Shown: piece by piece, positions 1-7,759 of the stretch
Position numbering within the stretch: the stretch's first letter is position 1
Layout of the letters: every line of letters begins with the position of its first letter
Position numbers and translations under genes: made by a program
The notes under the pieces: generated by a model
Told to the model about the DNA's origin: nothing
Seen by the model: only the letters and a program-made list of their open reading frames with translations
The model's database searches: none
DNA from: Latescibacteria bacterium UBA6620
GTDB lineage: Bacteria > Latescibacterota > UBA2968
Length of the DNA stretch: 40,421 bases
Direction of reading: 5' to 3'
NCBI GenBank assembly: GCA_002433075.1
Contig: DJHM01000026.1
Location: 1 to 40,421, forward strand

Positions 1-24
1 AATACCGCTTCCTCGACATAGAAA

Positions 25-77
25 ACCCCTCTCTTTGTCCCAGATTATAACTCTGAAACTGGGACAAAGAGAGGGGT
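25..77. repeat. REP-like perfect inverted repeat (19-bp arms)
   Basis: Bases 25-43 and 59-77 are perfect reverse complements separated by a 15-nt AT-rich loop. The right arm runs into the direct repeat GGTCAGGTCAGG. The arms read AGAGGGG and GGGACAAAG, a composition I associate with REP/RAYT-type palindromes. There is no T-run, so it is not a typical terminator. An outer 11-bp inverted repeat (9-19 and 113-123) brackets the element. The identity as a mobile repeat is inferred; the palindrome itself is certain. Confidence 0.7.
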
Positions 78-129
78 CAGGTCAGGTGAGCCCACGGCGC
101 CCTGCCAGATCGATGTCGAGGAAACCCTT

Positions 130-531
130 GTGTTCGAGAAGGATGTTCGGCACGCAACGATCCGAGCTCGCCACATCGTCGTAAGAGGGGACGTGTCCGA
201 CGTCGAACCGCGTTCTGATCTGGGCGTGGAGATCCACGACGATTTGCGCGATTCCCTGGTCTCCCTCGGCTACCGAACGGGGGAAATTCAGGATCTCAAT
301 CGGCAGCGTGTCGAGATGCAGGCTTCGGAGAAGGAGCTTTCAGAGCTCGAAGTCCGAGTCGGCGCGGGTGCGCGAAGTTTCGCCAGGGACTATCCACAGG
401 TCAACCTCCAGCTTGGTAGCATCCTCATCCCCAACCAGCGTGAGCTCAAGGTCGACCTGAGATCGTTTTACGACGCCCTGGGCGAACGCGGCAACGTCGA
501 TCCCGAGAAGCCCTTCAGGAGTTCTATATGA
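130..531 (+). CDS. Unrecognised protein, possibly 5'-truncated
   Basis: This 133-residue ORF starts at GTG 130, but the reading frame stays open back through the hairpin to a TAG at 19-21, so the N terminus may have been cut off by the repeat insertion. Residues 8-22 have an alternating hydrophobic pattern (ATIRARHIVVRGDV) like one coil of a beta-helix, followed by a charged helical stretch with an ELSELEVRV segment. A distant relation to FapA/DUF342 proteins (beta-helix plus coiled coil) is possible but weak. The stop overlaps the next start as ATGA at 528-531, so the two ORFs are translationally coupled and could be pieces of one older gene. Confidence 0.4.
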   Translation: MFEKDVRHATIRARHIVVRGDVSDVEPRSDLGVEIHDDLRDSLVSLGYRTGEIQDLNRQRVEMQASEKELSELEVRVGAGARSFARDYPQVNLQLGSILIPNQRELKVDLRSFYDALGERGNVDPEKPFRSSI

Positions 532-998
532 GGGTGGTCGTGGGTATGATTACCCGCACGAACAAGGCCTACATCAGTCAGAATCCCAGCCGGCACAGAA
601 TTTTCCTCAAGGTGATCCAGGAATTGCGCGAGCACGTGATGCTTGTTCGTAGAGCGGACGAACTCAAGAACACAGTGGAGCGTCTCCAATCCGAGCGAAA
701 CGAACTGCTGGACGGTCTGGGTAGGGCGTTCCCTCTCCGGTGTCGTGTCCGGGCCGAGATCGGAGAGGGCTGCCGAATCCGGGCCCTGCAACTGTCGAGC
801 GTCAAGGATTCTCAGTCCGGCAGCGTCGCAATGGACGAAACGTGGTCTGAAATGAAGGTCCTGAAGTCCGATCTGGGCTCTCAGTTGGAAGCGTGGAGCC
901 TGGACGGGAAAAAGACACTCTTCAAACTCGAAGAACCGCCTCGAAATGGACCCTTCGAACTGATCGAGACTGCCGTTGCGTGGAAAAAGGCGACCTGA
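528..998 (+). CDS. Unrecognised coiled-coil protein
   Basis: This 156-residue protein begins in an ATGA overlap with the upstream ORF. Residues 25-65 form a likely coiled coil (LKVIQELREHVM, then ELKNTVERLQSERNELLDGL). A beta-type segment (CRVRAEIGEGCRI) follows. The order coiled coil then short beta-helix turn resembles the C terminus of DUF342/FapA proteins, but I cannot make a firm assignment. There is no signal peptide or membrane segment. About 220 bases of non-coding sequence separate it from the barrel gene downstream. Confidence 0.45.
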   Translation: MRVVVGMITRTNKAYISQNPSRHRIFLKVIQELREHVMLVRRADELKNTVERLQSERNELLDGLGRAFPLRCRVRAEIGEGCRIRALQLSSVKDSQSGSVAMDETWSEMKVLKSDLGSQLEAWSLDGKKTLFKLEEPPRNGPFELIETAVAWKKAT

Positions 999-1037
999 GA
1001 CGTATCCGGGTTGTCTTGCGAGGTTATCTGAGTTGTA

Positions 1038-1050
1038 TTACATTTTGTAA
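1038..1050. promoter_or_regulatory. Small palindrome upstream of the barrel gene
   Basis: TTACA and TGTAA arms flank a TTT spacer in a locally AT-rich patch of the 998-1219 intergenic region. It could be an operator for the electron-transfer operon that starts at 1219. No clear -35/-10 pair was found near it, so the role is a guess. The rest of this intergenic stretch shows nothing recognisable. Confidence 0.25.
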
Positions 1051-1218
1051 ATTGTTGGAAAAAGGCATCTTGCCCGGCCTGTCGGCTTTCCCCCGTCGTC
1101 TTCCCCTCGACGGATCTCCCTACGCCGTCGAAACATCGACGACACGGATCGGCAGGCCGGGATTTGTGTACCCTCCGAACGCTGCCCATCCTTTTTAACG
1201 GCGTAGCAGACCTCTCCC

Positions 1219-2568
1219 ATGCATCGTTGTCCCATCATTGCAGTCTTCGGGCACCATAACTGGTTCCGCTGGGGTCTGGTGTTTCTCTCAGCACTTTCTG
1301 TGTGGCCCTCAAAATCCTGCTGCACAAGCATTTATGGAAGATTTACCGCGGCATTTTATGCGTTTGAGCGTGCCGTTCAGGACACGGTCACGTCAGCCTC
1401 TTTTCGTGTCTACCAAACGGGTCGGATCCGGATCAGGGGGATCGGCAGGCCCGATGTGTCTTTCCAGGCATATGGCCGCGTGTCCGACGAACTGGGCCCC
1501 CGCGTAGGTGGTGGACCTGTCTACCGCCTCTATCACGGCTACTTCCACTACCGCGAAAAGAGTCGATTCGCGAAGGTCGGCCGACAGACGATTCTGTCGG
1601 GTGTGGGCGTCGGTCGTATCGATGGGCTGCGGCTGGGCGGGCGGGTTGCCTGGCTGGGAGAGATGGATGTCTACGCGGGCTCGCTGGTTAGGGGCGGAGA
1701 GGGTGTGAGCGCGTGGAGCGACGGCCACGTGTATGGCGCAAGATTGATCACAGACCCTCTCGCAGAAACCGTTATTGGGCTCAGTTATTACCGCCGAAAC
1801 CGCGATGCGACACCCTATGAGTCGGAATACCGACAGGCAGCCGGGCTCCCCGGGTTGGAAATCCGGGCAGGTGAGGTCGAGCAGGAAATGTTCGGTGTCG
1901 ACGTCCGGCGCCAGTTCGGGCCGGTCTCGGGCTACTTCAGGTGGGACCTGAGCATTCCGGGTCGGTTGCGTACCCGACGGCTGGAAGGGGTTCTCCGCTA
2001 CCGGCACGGAAAAACGACGCTGTCGGCGGACTTTATTCACAGGACGCCCTACGTGGACGGGAACAGCTTGTTCTACGTATTCGCAAGAGCGGGCAATGAA
2101 GAATACTCGGTTCGCGGGAACTACCGGTTCAACTGGCATTTGGGGCTATACGGAGCTGCAAGTCTTGTAGACTATGCGGGTGATCGAGGCACACGGGTGA
2201 ACGTCGGTGCGCGAGTCCTAAACGGATATGTGGGTTACGTCGGCAGGCGGGGGGCAGGAGGGGTATCTGACGGAATCAGTTCGACACTGAGAAAGACCCT
2301 GCAAGAACGGGCCTGGGCGGAGGCATCCGTCCATTTCACGCGGTTCAGAACTGCGGAGGCCGGGGGGACTCGTTCCACGGTAGCGTCCCAGACACTGAGC
2401 GTTCACTTCCGAGCCTCGCGACATCTCAGCCTTGCCTTTCAGGGGCAGAATCTGTCTCAGGATCTCGATCTGGCAACCCGATCGAACCCGTTCCAGGGGA
2501 ACGGCCACGACCTCCGCTTTTTCTTCAGTGCCACCGGGTGGTTCTTCTCGCGAGGTACGGGCGAATGA
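1219..2568 (+). CDS. Outer-membrane beta-barrel protein, porin-like
   Basis: The 449-residue product is rich in Gly, Arg, Tyr and Phe in alternating strands from about residue 60 to the end (for example FRVYQTGRIRIRG and VSFQAYGRVSDEL), the hallmark of a transmembrane beta-barrel. Residues 17-30 contain a hydrophobic segment that could be a signal peptide, though the N terminus looks irregular and no strong ribosome site precedes ATG 1219. It ends in an aromatic-rich strand (LRFFFSATGWFF) like a barrel C terminus. The stop overlaps the start of a 14-haem cytochrome as ATGA, so the two are co-translated. By analogy with MtrB/OmbB systems it may sheath a cytochrome across the outer membrane. 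It could instead be an unrelated porin; no specific family was recognised. Confidence 0.6.
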   Translation: MHRCPIIAVFGHHNWFRWGLVFLSALSVWPSKSCCTSIYGRFTAAFYAFERAVQDTVTSASFRVYQTGRIRIRGIGRPDVSFQAYGRVSDELGPRVGGGPVYRLYHGYFHYREKSRFAKVGRQTILSGVGVGRIDGLRLGGRVAWLGEMDVYAGSLVRGGEGVSAWSDGHVYGARLITDPLAETVIGLSYYRRNRDATPYESEYRQAAGLPGLEIRAGEVEQEMFGVDVRRQFGPVSGYFRWDLSIPGRLRTRRLEGVLRYRHGKTTLSADFIHRTPYVDGNSLFYVFARAGNEEYSVRGNYRFNWHLGLYGAASLVDYAGDRGTRVNVGARVLNGYVGYVGRRGAGGVSDGISSTLRKTLQERAWAEASVHFTRFRTAEAGGTRSTVASQTLSVHFRASRHLSLAFQGQNLSQDLDLATRSNPFQGNGHDLRFFFSATGWFFSRGTGE

Positions 2569-3734
2569 TGGTCGCGGTCTGGATTCTATTGTTCGGCTTG
2601 TCCCAAGCAGATGAACGGGGTCTTGTGACGATCCCGGAGCAGGATCGGGCCTCTCTCATCGTGTTCTCGCACGCCGAACACCTGGTCGATTATGGACTGC
2701 AGTGCACGGATTGTCACATCGCGGCAACGGATAGCCGGACGTCTGCGGATAATATTCTCCCCAAAGAAGAAACGTGTGAGGCCTGTCACGCAGAGGAAGT
2801 GAACGACAAGGCCCAATGCGAGAAATGTCATCGGGCAGAGGCACCCAGGGTGGAGTTCGCGAACCCCGAGCGATTGATTGAGTTCCCGCACGACTATCAC
2901 CTGTCCGTCGTTCAGATGGATTGCGAGAACTGCCACATAGGGATGGCGACGACCGATTACGCCAGCCGCCACCACTGGCCGATTATGGACGACTGCCTGA
3001 CCTGCCATCAGGACGAGACCGCGCCAATGGAGTGCGAAACGTGCCATCCGAAGGTCGAGGTCATCCGTCCGCGCACCCACGGTGCGGACTGGGTCTACGA
3101 GCACAAACAGCACCACCGGGCAGACGATATGCCCTGCCAGAAGTGCCACGATGACAGCTGGTGCGAGGACTGTCATACCGGGGCTCTGCTTGCTCAGACC
3201 ATGGAGCCGACGGATCGCGTGGCGACGTATGCACCCAGTTCGCGAGGTCGGATCGCCCAGGTCATCGCCAGACAGCACGAACCTAATTATCGATTTCTGC
3301 ATCCGCTCGACGCGACGGGGAAAGAGCGGCAGTGTCAAACGTGTCACGAACCGGACTATTGTATCGACTGCCATCGCGTCGAGGATCGGGAGGAACGTTT
3401 CAAGCCGATCTGGCACGGCCCGTTGCCCGAAGATCCCGAGCCCTGGATCGCCGCAGGGATGGGGTCGGGAGGGGGACGGCACGCTACCTGGGCACGTCGC
3501 GACCTCGAGCGTTGTATCGCCTGTCACGACGTCGATGGAGCCGATCCCAGCTGTCTGCAGTGCCACGTGGATTTCGACGGGGTCAAAGGAACCGATCCGG
3601 CCACGCACGGTTCAGGCTTTGCGGAAACCGCAGGGAATGGGTCATTCCATACAGATCCTGGGGCGAGTTGTTATGCGTGTCACCTCGACACGCGAACCGA
3701 AGGCGTAGGGTTTTGCGGATACTGTCACTTATAG
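2565..3734 (+). CDS. Multihaem c-type cytochrome, 14 CXXCH motifs
   Basis: I count fourteen canonical haem-attachment motifs, in order CTDCH, CEACH, CEKCH, CENCH, CLTCH, CETCH, CQKCH, CEDCH, CQTCH, CIDCH, CIACH, CLQCH, CYACH and CGYCH, the last only one residue before the stop. FSHAEH and FPHDYH segments ahead of haem clusters resemble the cytochrome c3/c7 superfamily and supply distal His ligands. The start chosen is ATG 2565, in an ATGA overlap with the barrel gene, giving a short export signal (VAVWILLFGLSQA). An upstream in-frame GTG at 2538 would add two arginines and make a better n-region. The product is exported and should carry electrons in the periplasm or across the outer membrane with the barrel. 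It overlaps the next gene by 22 bases. Confidence 0.9.
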   Translation: MMVAVWILLFGLSQADERGLVTIPEQDRASLIVFSHAEHLVDYGLQCTDCHIAATDSRTSADNILPKEETCEACHAEEVNDKAQCEKCHRAEAPRVEFANPERLIEFPHDYHLSVVQMDCENCHIGMATTDYASRHHWPIMDDCLTCHQDETAPMECETCHPKVEVIRPRTHGADWVYEHKQHHRADDMPCQKCHDDSWCEDCHTGALLAQTMEPTDRVATYAPSSRGRIAQVIARQHEPNYRFLHPLDATGKERQCQTCHEPDYCIDCHRVEDREERFKPIWHGPLPEDPEPWIAAGMGSGGGRHATWARRDLERCIACHDVDGADPSCLQCHVDFDGVKGTDPATHGSGFAETAGNGSFHTDPGASCYACHLDTRTEGVGFCGYCHL

Positions 3735-4779
3735 CGGGTTGCCTGGCTCTGATTTCCTGCAGCGACGTGCGGTCACCGCGAACCTTCTCGACCGCCCCGC
3801 TCGTGGCGGCGCCCGCCGGGACGAGCGTTTTCTACGATCGGGACGTTCAGGCGGTGTTCGATCGATCGTGCACGGGAGGATGCCACGAACCCGGAGGGAT
3901 CGGTGTCATCGACTCAGGTCTCGACCTGACGCCGACGGCCGCCTACGATTCGCTGTTCGACCCTACCCTCAGCCGAAATGGGCCGCAGGCCGTTGTCGAG
4001 GATCCCGACAACAGCTTGCTCGTTTGGAAGTTGGAAGGCGTTGATCCCACGGGGCGAGGCGTTTCGGTTCCCGTATGCCTCTGGAGCGACCCGCGCTCAC
4101 CGTGTCCGAAGTCTCGGCCATCCGGACGTGGATCCAGGCGGGCGCTCTGAGGACGGAAGCGCCGCCGCAACCCCCGGGTGTGTGGGATGTGGCGGTGTTG
4201 AGCGAAGGCCAATTGCGAATCACGTTCACCGAGATTGTCGATCCTGCTTCCAGCATCGTCGTACGGGTCGAGGGCGAAGGCAGTAACGTGGAGGTGCTTT
4301 CGGCTCTGATCGTCGATGACGGCCTGGAAGTGGTGACAGCGCCCCTGGTGCCCGGTATCGAGCAGACGATTACGATCGAGGGCGTGGTTGGGGCCAACGG
4401 TCTCGGAGCGGGCTGCTCTCTGGCCGCCGTGGCTTCGTACCGTCCTACGGCCCTGTATGCGTCGGACATCCAACCTGTGTTCGATCGAAGCTGCGCCTTC
4501 GTCGGATGCCACGCCGCCTCCGATCAGTTCCCGCCAGGCGAGGGACTTGTCCTGACAGCGGACCGTTCGTGGGGTTCCCTCGTGGGGATTTCCAGCGGGC
4601 AAATCTCGGGCCGCGTGAGGGTGGCACCCGGTCTGCCCGATTCGAGTTACCTTGTGCAGAAGCTGCAGGGGCCCGAGGGCATCATCGGGGATCCCATGCC
4701 ACAGGGTGGGCTCTTCCTGGCCGGATCGGATCTCGCACTTATCGAGCTCTGGGTGGAGCAGGGGGCTTTGGACAACTAA
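3713..4779 (+). pseudogene. Two-haem cytochrome lipoprotein, frameshifted
   Basis: From TTG 3713 (purine-rich AAGGCGTAGGG upstream) the frame encodes a lipoprotein signal ending in ALISC, then a haem domain with CTGGCH (CX3CH) and the motif DPDNSLLVWKLEG. The matching ending RMPLERPALT...IRTWIQAGA lies one frame away. Adding one C to the CCC run at 4070-4072 joins the halves perfectly as GVSVPRMPLERP. An Ig-like beta segment follows, then a second haem domain with CAFVGCH (CX4CH), DSSYLVQKLQG and a terminal IELWVEQGA. So it is a duplicated cytochrome domain with non-canonical haem sites on a lipid-anchored protein, probably the outer partner of the cytochrome conduit. The lesion may be a real mutation or a homopolymer error; a single functional gene is quite possible. 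Confidence 0.75.
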
Positions 4780-4805
4780 GCCCTTGATTTTAAAGCATAT
4801 TTCGA

Positions 4806-4836
4806 CACCGGGCTTGACTCGGATCGAAACCCGGTG
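4806..4836. promoter_or_regulatory. Operator-like inverted repeat CACCGGG/CCCGGTG
   Basis: Perfect 7-bp arms at 4806-4812 and 4830-4836 flank the -35 hexamer and spacer of the promoter at 4814-4843. The placement suggests a repressor or activator site for the TPR operon. The arms are seen directly; the regulatory role is inferred. Confidence 0.45.
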
Positions 4837-4843
4837 CTATGAT
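4814..4843 (+). promoter_or_regulatory. Sigma-70-type promoter of the TPR operon
   Basis: TTGACT at 4814-4819, an 18-bp spacer and TATGAT at 4838-4843 form a good vegetative promoter. Transcription would begin near 4850, just upstream of the small ORF and about 215 bases before the first TPR gene. Confidence 0.6.
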
Positions 4844-4853
4844 TCAGCAGCGG

Positions 4854-5045
4854 ATGGAGCTGGATTTGATTCGTATTCTGACCGTCTCATATCTGGTGGC
4901 GCGTCTTGCCTGTCGGCGGCTCGACGTGTCAGCGGAGTTTTGCCTTCAACTTTGGAGAAACCGGCCCCCGATCGCGGTCACGATGGACCGGGTTGTGCCG
5001 GACGGCAGCCTCAGGGAGCGAATCGATACCCTGTTTCCGTTCTAG
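4854..5045 (+). CDS. Small hypothetical ORF in the TPR operon leader
   Basis: The frame from ATG 4854 codes for 63 residues with no recognised domain. An upstream ATG at 4839 lies inside the -10 box and cannot be the start. If the promoter is right, transcription starts only a few bases before 4854, so the message would be nearly leaderless. The TAG at 5043-5045 is followed in the same frame by the TPR gene. It may simply be an untranslated leader. Confidence 0.25.
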   Translation: MELDLIRILTVSYLVARLACRRLDVSAEFCLQLWRNRPPIAVTMDRVVPDGSLRERIDTLFPF

Positions 5046-5066
5046 TGCATCGTGGGAGGTGCTCGA

Positions 5067-5705
5067 TTGGCCCGTTTCCGTGTCGTCCTCCATATCGTGT
5101 TGACCCTTGCGGTGTTGTCCGGCGTCGCCAACGCCCAGGATACGGAGGCACTCTTCGAGGAGGCTCAACGGGCCCAGCTGGGGATCGACGCCCCGCGGGA
5201 CCTGAGGAAGGCGATTGAACTCTATCTCAAGGTCGTGAAACGGGATTCCCGCCATCGGGACGCCCGCTACAACCTGGCTTACCTCTGTTTTATTCAGAAA
5301 CGTTACGACCTTGCCGAGAAGTACTATCGTGAGGTGCTGAAACTGGACTCGGAAGACGCGGACGCCTACAACAATCTTGGCACTGTCTACGAGCGACAGG
5401 GAAAGACAGAAGCCGCCGAGCGTCTTTACAGACAGGCCGTTCGAGTCTCACCCGACGTTGCAACCCCGTACTACAATCTGGCGCGGCTTCACTATGGTCG
5501 TGGAGAAGAGGCCGAGGCGAGAACGGCAATCGAGAAGGCCTTGAATTTGGAACCGGAAAACGAAGTGTTCATCAAGATGCACGCCGAAGTCCTGGGAACC
5601 CTGGGCGGACTGTCCAATACGACGATACTTGCTGTGCTCGGTGGGTTTGGCGGTGTTCTCGGGGTCTATACAGTACTCTACCTCAAGGGGAAGGTTCTCG
5701 GTTGA
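5067..5705 (+). CDS. Exported TPR protein with C-terminal membrane helix
   Basis: I chose TTG 5067 because GGGAGGT at 5054-5060 is ideally spaced and the N terminus is then a clean signal peptide (MARFRVVLHIVL, cleavage after ANA). A GTG at 5052 would overlap the ribosome site. The body carries about four tetratricopeptide repeats (such as ARYNLAYLCFIQKRYDLAEKYY and AYNNLGTVYERQGKTEAAE, residues about 55-165). A hydrophobic Gly-rich helix near the end (ILAVLGGFGGVLGVYTVLYL) probably anchors it with the repeats in the periplasm. TPRs act as protein-binding scaffolds. It is coupled to a second TPR gene by a TTGA overlap and follows the cytochrome locus, so an assembly role is conceivable but unproven. 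Confidence 0.8.
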   Translation: MARFRVVLHIVLTLAVLSGVANAQDTEALFEEAQRAQLGIDAPRDLRKAIELYLKVVKRDSRHRDARYNLAYLCFIQKRYDLAEKYYREVLKLDSEDADAYNNLGTVYERQGKTEAAERLYRQAVRVSPDVATPYYNLARLHYGRGEEAEARTAIEKALNLEPENEVFIKMHAEVLGTLGGLSNTTILAVLGGFGGVLGVYTVLYLKGKVLG

Positions 5706-6409
5706 CCTGGCGAGGACTGCTATTGATTGCGGCGTGGGCGGCTGTCACGCTAGACACTCCATCGTCGGCGCAGACCGATTTGGATCTGCTAGGGGTCACC
5801 GATCCACTGCTGGAGCCCGACACACTTGGCGTCGTGCTCGACCCGGGCCTGGAAGGGGTCAGGCTTGCGATGGAAAACGGCGAGTACGCGTCGGCCGCGT
5901 CGGAACTGAGCGACTTTCTTCTCCTTCGAACAGGGCACGTACAGGCCTTGCGTCTGCTGGCGAGCTGCTATCTGCATCTTGACGATCTGGAACAGTCGAT
6001 TCAGGCCAGTTTACAGGTTGCTGCAGAGGATACGCTCGACACCGGGATTCTGTCGAGCCTGGGGTATCTGTACCACCGGTCGGGCGACCTTGATAATGCC
6101 AGTCTCTACTACAGACTTGCTGAGGAGAAAGCCCCGCTCCAGCCGTACAGCCGTTTCGGAAGAGCCTGGATCTACGTGAGCCGGAGAGACTTTGAGACGG
6201 CACACGAACTTGCGACCCGAATCACGGAACTGGCGCCGGATTTCGCCGAGAATTACCTTCTCTTGGGTCGCGTGCTTACGGCAAAAGGCCTGTACAGAGA
6301 GGCGGCTCGGTCCTACAGGCACGCTTTCAGGCTCGATCCCGAATTGAGGACCTCCTACGGAGTTCTGCTTCAGGAACTGACCCTTCGTCACGGCGTCACG
6401 CGCCGATAG
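5702..6409 (+). CDS. Exported TPR protein
   Basis: TTG 5702 overlaps the preceding stop (TTGA). The first 24 residues are a signal peptide (RGLLLIAAWAAVTL, cleavage near SSA-QT). Five or so tetratricopeptide-like repeats fill residues 50-225, for example HVQALRLLASCYLHLDDLEQ and FAENYLLLGRVLTAKGLYRE. No membrane helix follows the signal, so a soluble periplasmic scaffold is likely. The next gene lies nine bases further on in the same frame beyond a TAG stop, implying one operon. The partner is unknown. Confidence 0.75.
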   Translation: MTWRGLLLIAAWAAVTLDTPSSAQTDLDLLGVTDPLLEPDTLGVVLDPGLEGVRLAMENGEYASAASELSDFLLLRTGHVQALRLLASCYLHLDDLEQSIQASLQVAAEDTLDTGILSSLGYLYHRSGDLDNASLYYRLAEEKAPLQPYSRFGRAWIYVSRRDFETAHELATRITELAPDFAENYLLLGRVLTAKGLYREAARSYRHAFRLDPELRTSYGVLLQELTLRHGVTRR

Positions 6410-6418
6410 GGTACCCGT

Positions 6419-6886
6419 GTGAATGGAATCGACCACCAGACGCTGAGTCTATCCCCCCTGCTGGTGGGGCTGAATATGGATGAGTTGGAATCCCTCGTGG
6501 GGGCTGCGGCTATTCATCAGTTCAGATCCGGAGAGATCATCGTGCAGGAAGGAGAGCCCGGGGAGTCGATGTATATCCTGCACGACGGGGAAGTCGTGGT
6601 CGAAAAGAAAACGGGTGATGAGGACCACGTCGAACTGACGAGGCTACACAGACGAGGGGATTTTTTCGGTGAGATGGTTTTCGTAGACGTGCTGCCCCGT
6701 TCAGCTACGGTTCGGGCCGATCCCGAAGCGATGCTGCTGGAATTTCCTCTTGAGGTGTTGCGGCTATTCTTCGAGGCCCATCGGGATGCACATCTGAGTA
6801 TGGTGGTCAACATGACGCGTGTTCTGTCTAAGCGTCTGAGGGCGGCAAACGAGCAAATCGTTTCCCTCAAAAGAGGTGATGGATAG
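6419..6886 (+). CDS. Cyclic-nucleotide-binding domain protein without HTH
   Basis: The 155-residue product is a single cNMP-binding beta-roll: a lead helix LSPLLVGLNMDELESLV, the Gly-rich turn IVQEGEPGESMYIL, and the phosphate-binding cassette FGEMVF...PRSATVRA with the conserved Glu and Arg. The C-helix (RVLSKRLRAANEQIVSLK) follows, but there is no winged-helix DNA-binding domain as in CRP. It may be a stand-alone sensor that partners with another protein, perhaps the TPR proteins of its operon. GTG 6419 is preceded by a modest AGGG. It ends three bases from the convergent tonB gene, with no terminator between. Confidence 0.85.
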   Translation: MNGIDHQTLSLSPLLVGLNMDELESLVGAAAIHQFRSGEIIVQEGEPGESMYILHDGEVVVEKKTGDEDHVELTRLHRRGDFFGEMVFVDVLPRSATVRADPEAMLLEFPLEVLRLFFEAHRDAHLSMVVNMTRVLSKRLRAANEQIVSLKRGDG

Positions 6887-6889
6887 GCC

Positions 6890-7651
6890 TTATTTCTGTT
6901 TCCCGAACCCCAGGTCGAATTCCTTCCATACTTTTCTAACTCTGCCCTCGTGAACCACCGGGCTGAATCGGTAGTCGAACCCCTGGGCGATGGCGAAGTC
7001 TCGCGCCAGCTCAGGTCCTGCCAGGAACTTCACCTCCTTCACGAACCCCCGTTCGTCGATCAGCAATTTGAGCCGGACTTTGATGAACCCTGCCTTCTTG
7101 ATGGCAGGCGGCAGGTCGAGTGCGGCCGGCCATCTTCTGACGTGGGGATCCTCTTTCAGTTCGGACCCGTCGATTGGCTCGTCCGACAGGGGACCCCCGG
7201 CTCCCGTGGGTCCGGCTATCGCAAGGTCGACGGGTACGGCGTCCAGATCCAGGTCTGTGGGTTCGATCGTCACTGTGTCGGGGACATCCGATTCCACAGC
7301 GAGGGGAACGACAGGTCTGGGTGGAGCGGGTGGCATAACCTTTTGGACCGTTTCTGGAATCTGCTCCATCTGAATGACGATGGGACCACGAACGGCCTTG
7401 CCAACCGTGGGGATGTGTTCGGGGTAGAGCAGGAAGGAAGCGAGCATCACGAGGGCGGTGGCGGCCCCGATTCGAAGGGTGTTCGCACCGTAGTGTCGGT
7501 TCAGATCCGCGTGGGGTTGCTTGGTGCGGGTTTCGATTCGGATGCCCGTGGGCCGGTCTTCGAGGAGCCGAAAAAACTGTTTCCGAAGCTCCGTTGCCCG
7601 GGCAAGCACCGAAAGCAAGGAATGCCCGAATCTGATGTGGAGTACGTTCAT
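6890..7651 (-). CDS. TonB-family energy transducer
   Basis: This protein has the three parts of TonB: a membrane anchor near residues 59-78 (LRIGAATALVMLASFLLYP) after an unusually long cytosolic N terminus, a Pro-rich periplasmic linker (VMPPAPPRPVVP and acidic spacer), and a C-terminal TonB domain (IKVRLKLLIDERGFVKEVKF, ending with YRFSPVVHEGRVRKVW). TonB couples the inner-membrane proton motive force to outer-membrane receptors. No ExbB/ExbD or receptor gene is adjacent. No strong ribosome site precedes ATG 7651. Its leader carries a promoter, a palindrome and a terminator-like hairpin, which suggests regulated expression. Confidence 0.85.
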   Translation of the reverse strand: MNVLHIRFGHSLLSVLARATELRKQFFRLLEDRPTGIRIETRTKQPHADLNRHYGANTLRIGAATALVMLASFLLYPEHIPTVGKAVRGPIVIQMEQIPETVQKVMPPAPPRPVVPLAVESDVPDTVTIEPTDLDLDAVPVDLAIAGPTGAGGPLSDEPIDGSELKEDPHVRRWPAALDLPPAIKKAGFIKVRLKLLIDERGFVKEVKFLAGPELARDFAIAQGFDYRFSPVVHEGRVRKVWKEFDLGFGKQK

Positions 7652-7690
7652 AAGGTCTGCTGGGGCCGTCGTTTTAAGACTCGCCTGCCC

Positions 7691-7730
7691 AGAAAAAGTT
7701 CCGGGCCGAGGGTCTCCGTCCCCGGCCCGG
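7691..7730 (-). terminator. Terminator-like hairpin in the tonB leader
   Basis: On the minus strand CCGGGCCG and CGGCCCGG arms (7730-7723 and 7708-7701) form a strong GC stem, followed after AAC by a TTTTT run. It sits between the minus-strand promoter at 7758-7785 and the tonB start, so it would cut the tonB message short. It could be an attenuator. Alternatively it ends antisense transcription coming from the DUF971 side. Confidence 0.55.
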
Positions 7731-7749
7731 TGGTGCAGTTGTGGCTTAT

Positions 7750-7759
7750 TTTCGCGAAA
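7750..7759. promoter_or_regulatory. Palindrome TTTCGCGAAA at the tonB promoter
   Basis: A perfect 10-bp palindrome overlaps the -10 element and expected start point of the minus-strand tonB promoter. The position fits a repressor operator; the regulator is unknown. Confidence 0.4.

Noticed and set aside
1393..2139. 248-codon minus-strand ORF opposite the barrel gene
   Set aside because: No recognisable motifs; the + frame has the barrel pattern and is coupled to the cytochrome gene.
2586..3608. 340-codon minus-strand ORF opposite the 14-haem cytochrome
   Set aside because: Fourteen CXXCH motifs on the + strand are decisive; the antisense frame is a GC-codon shadow.
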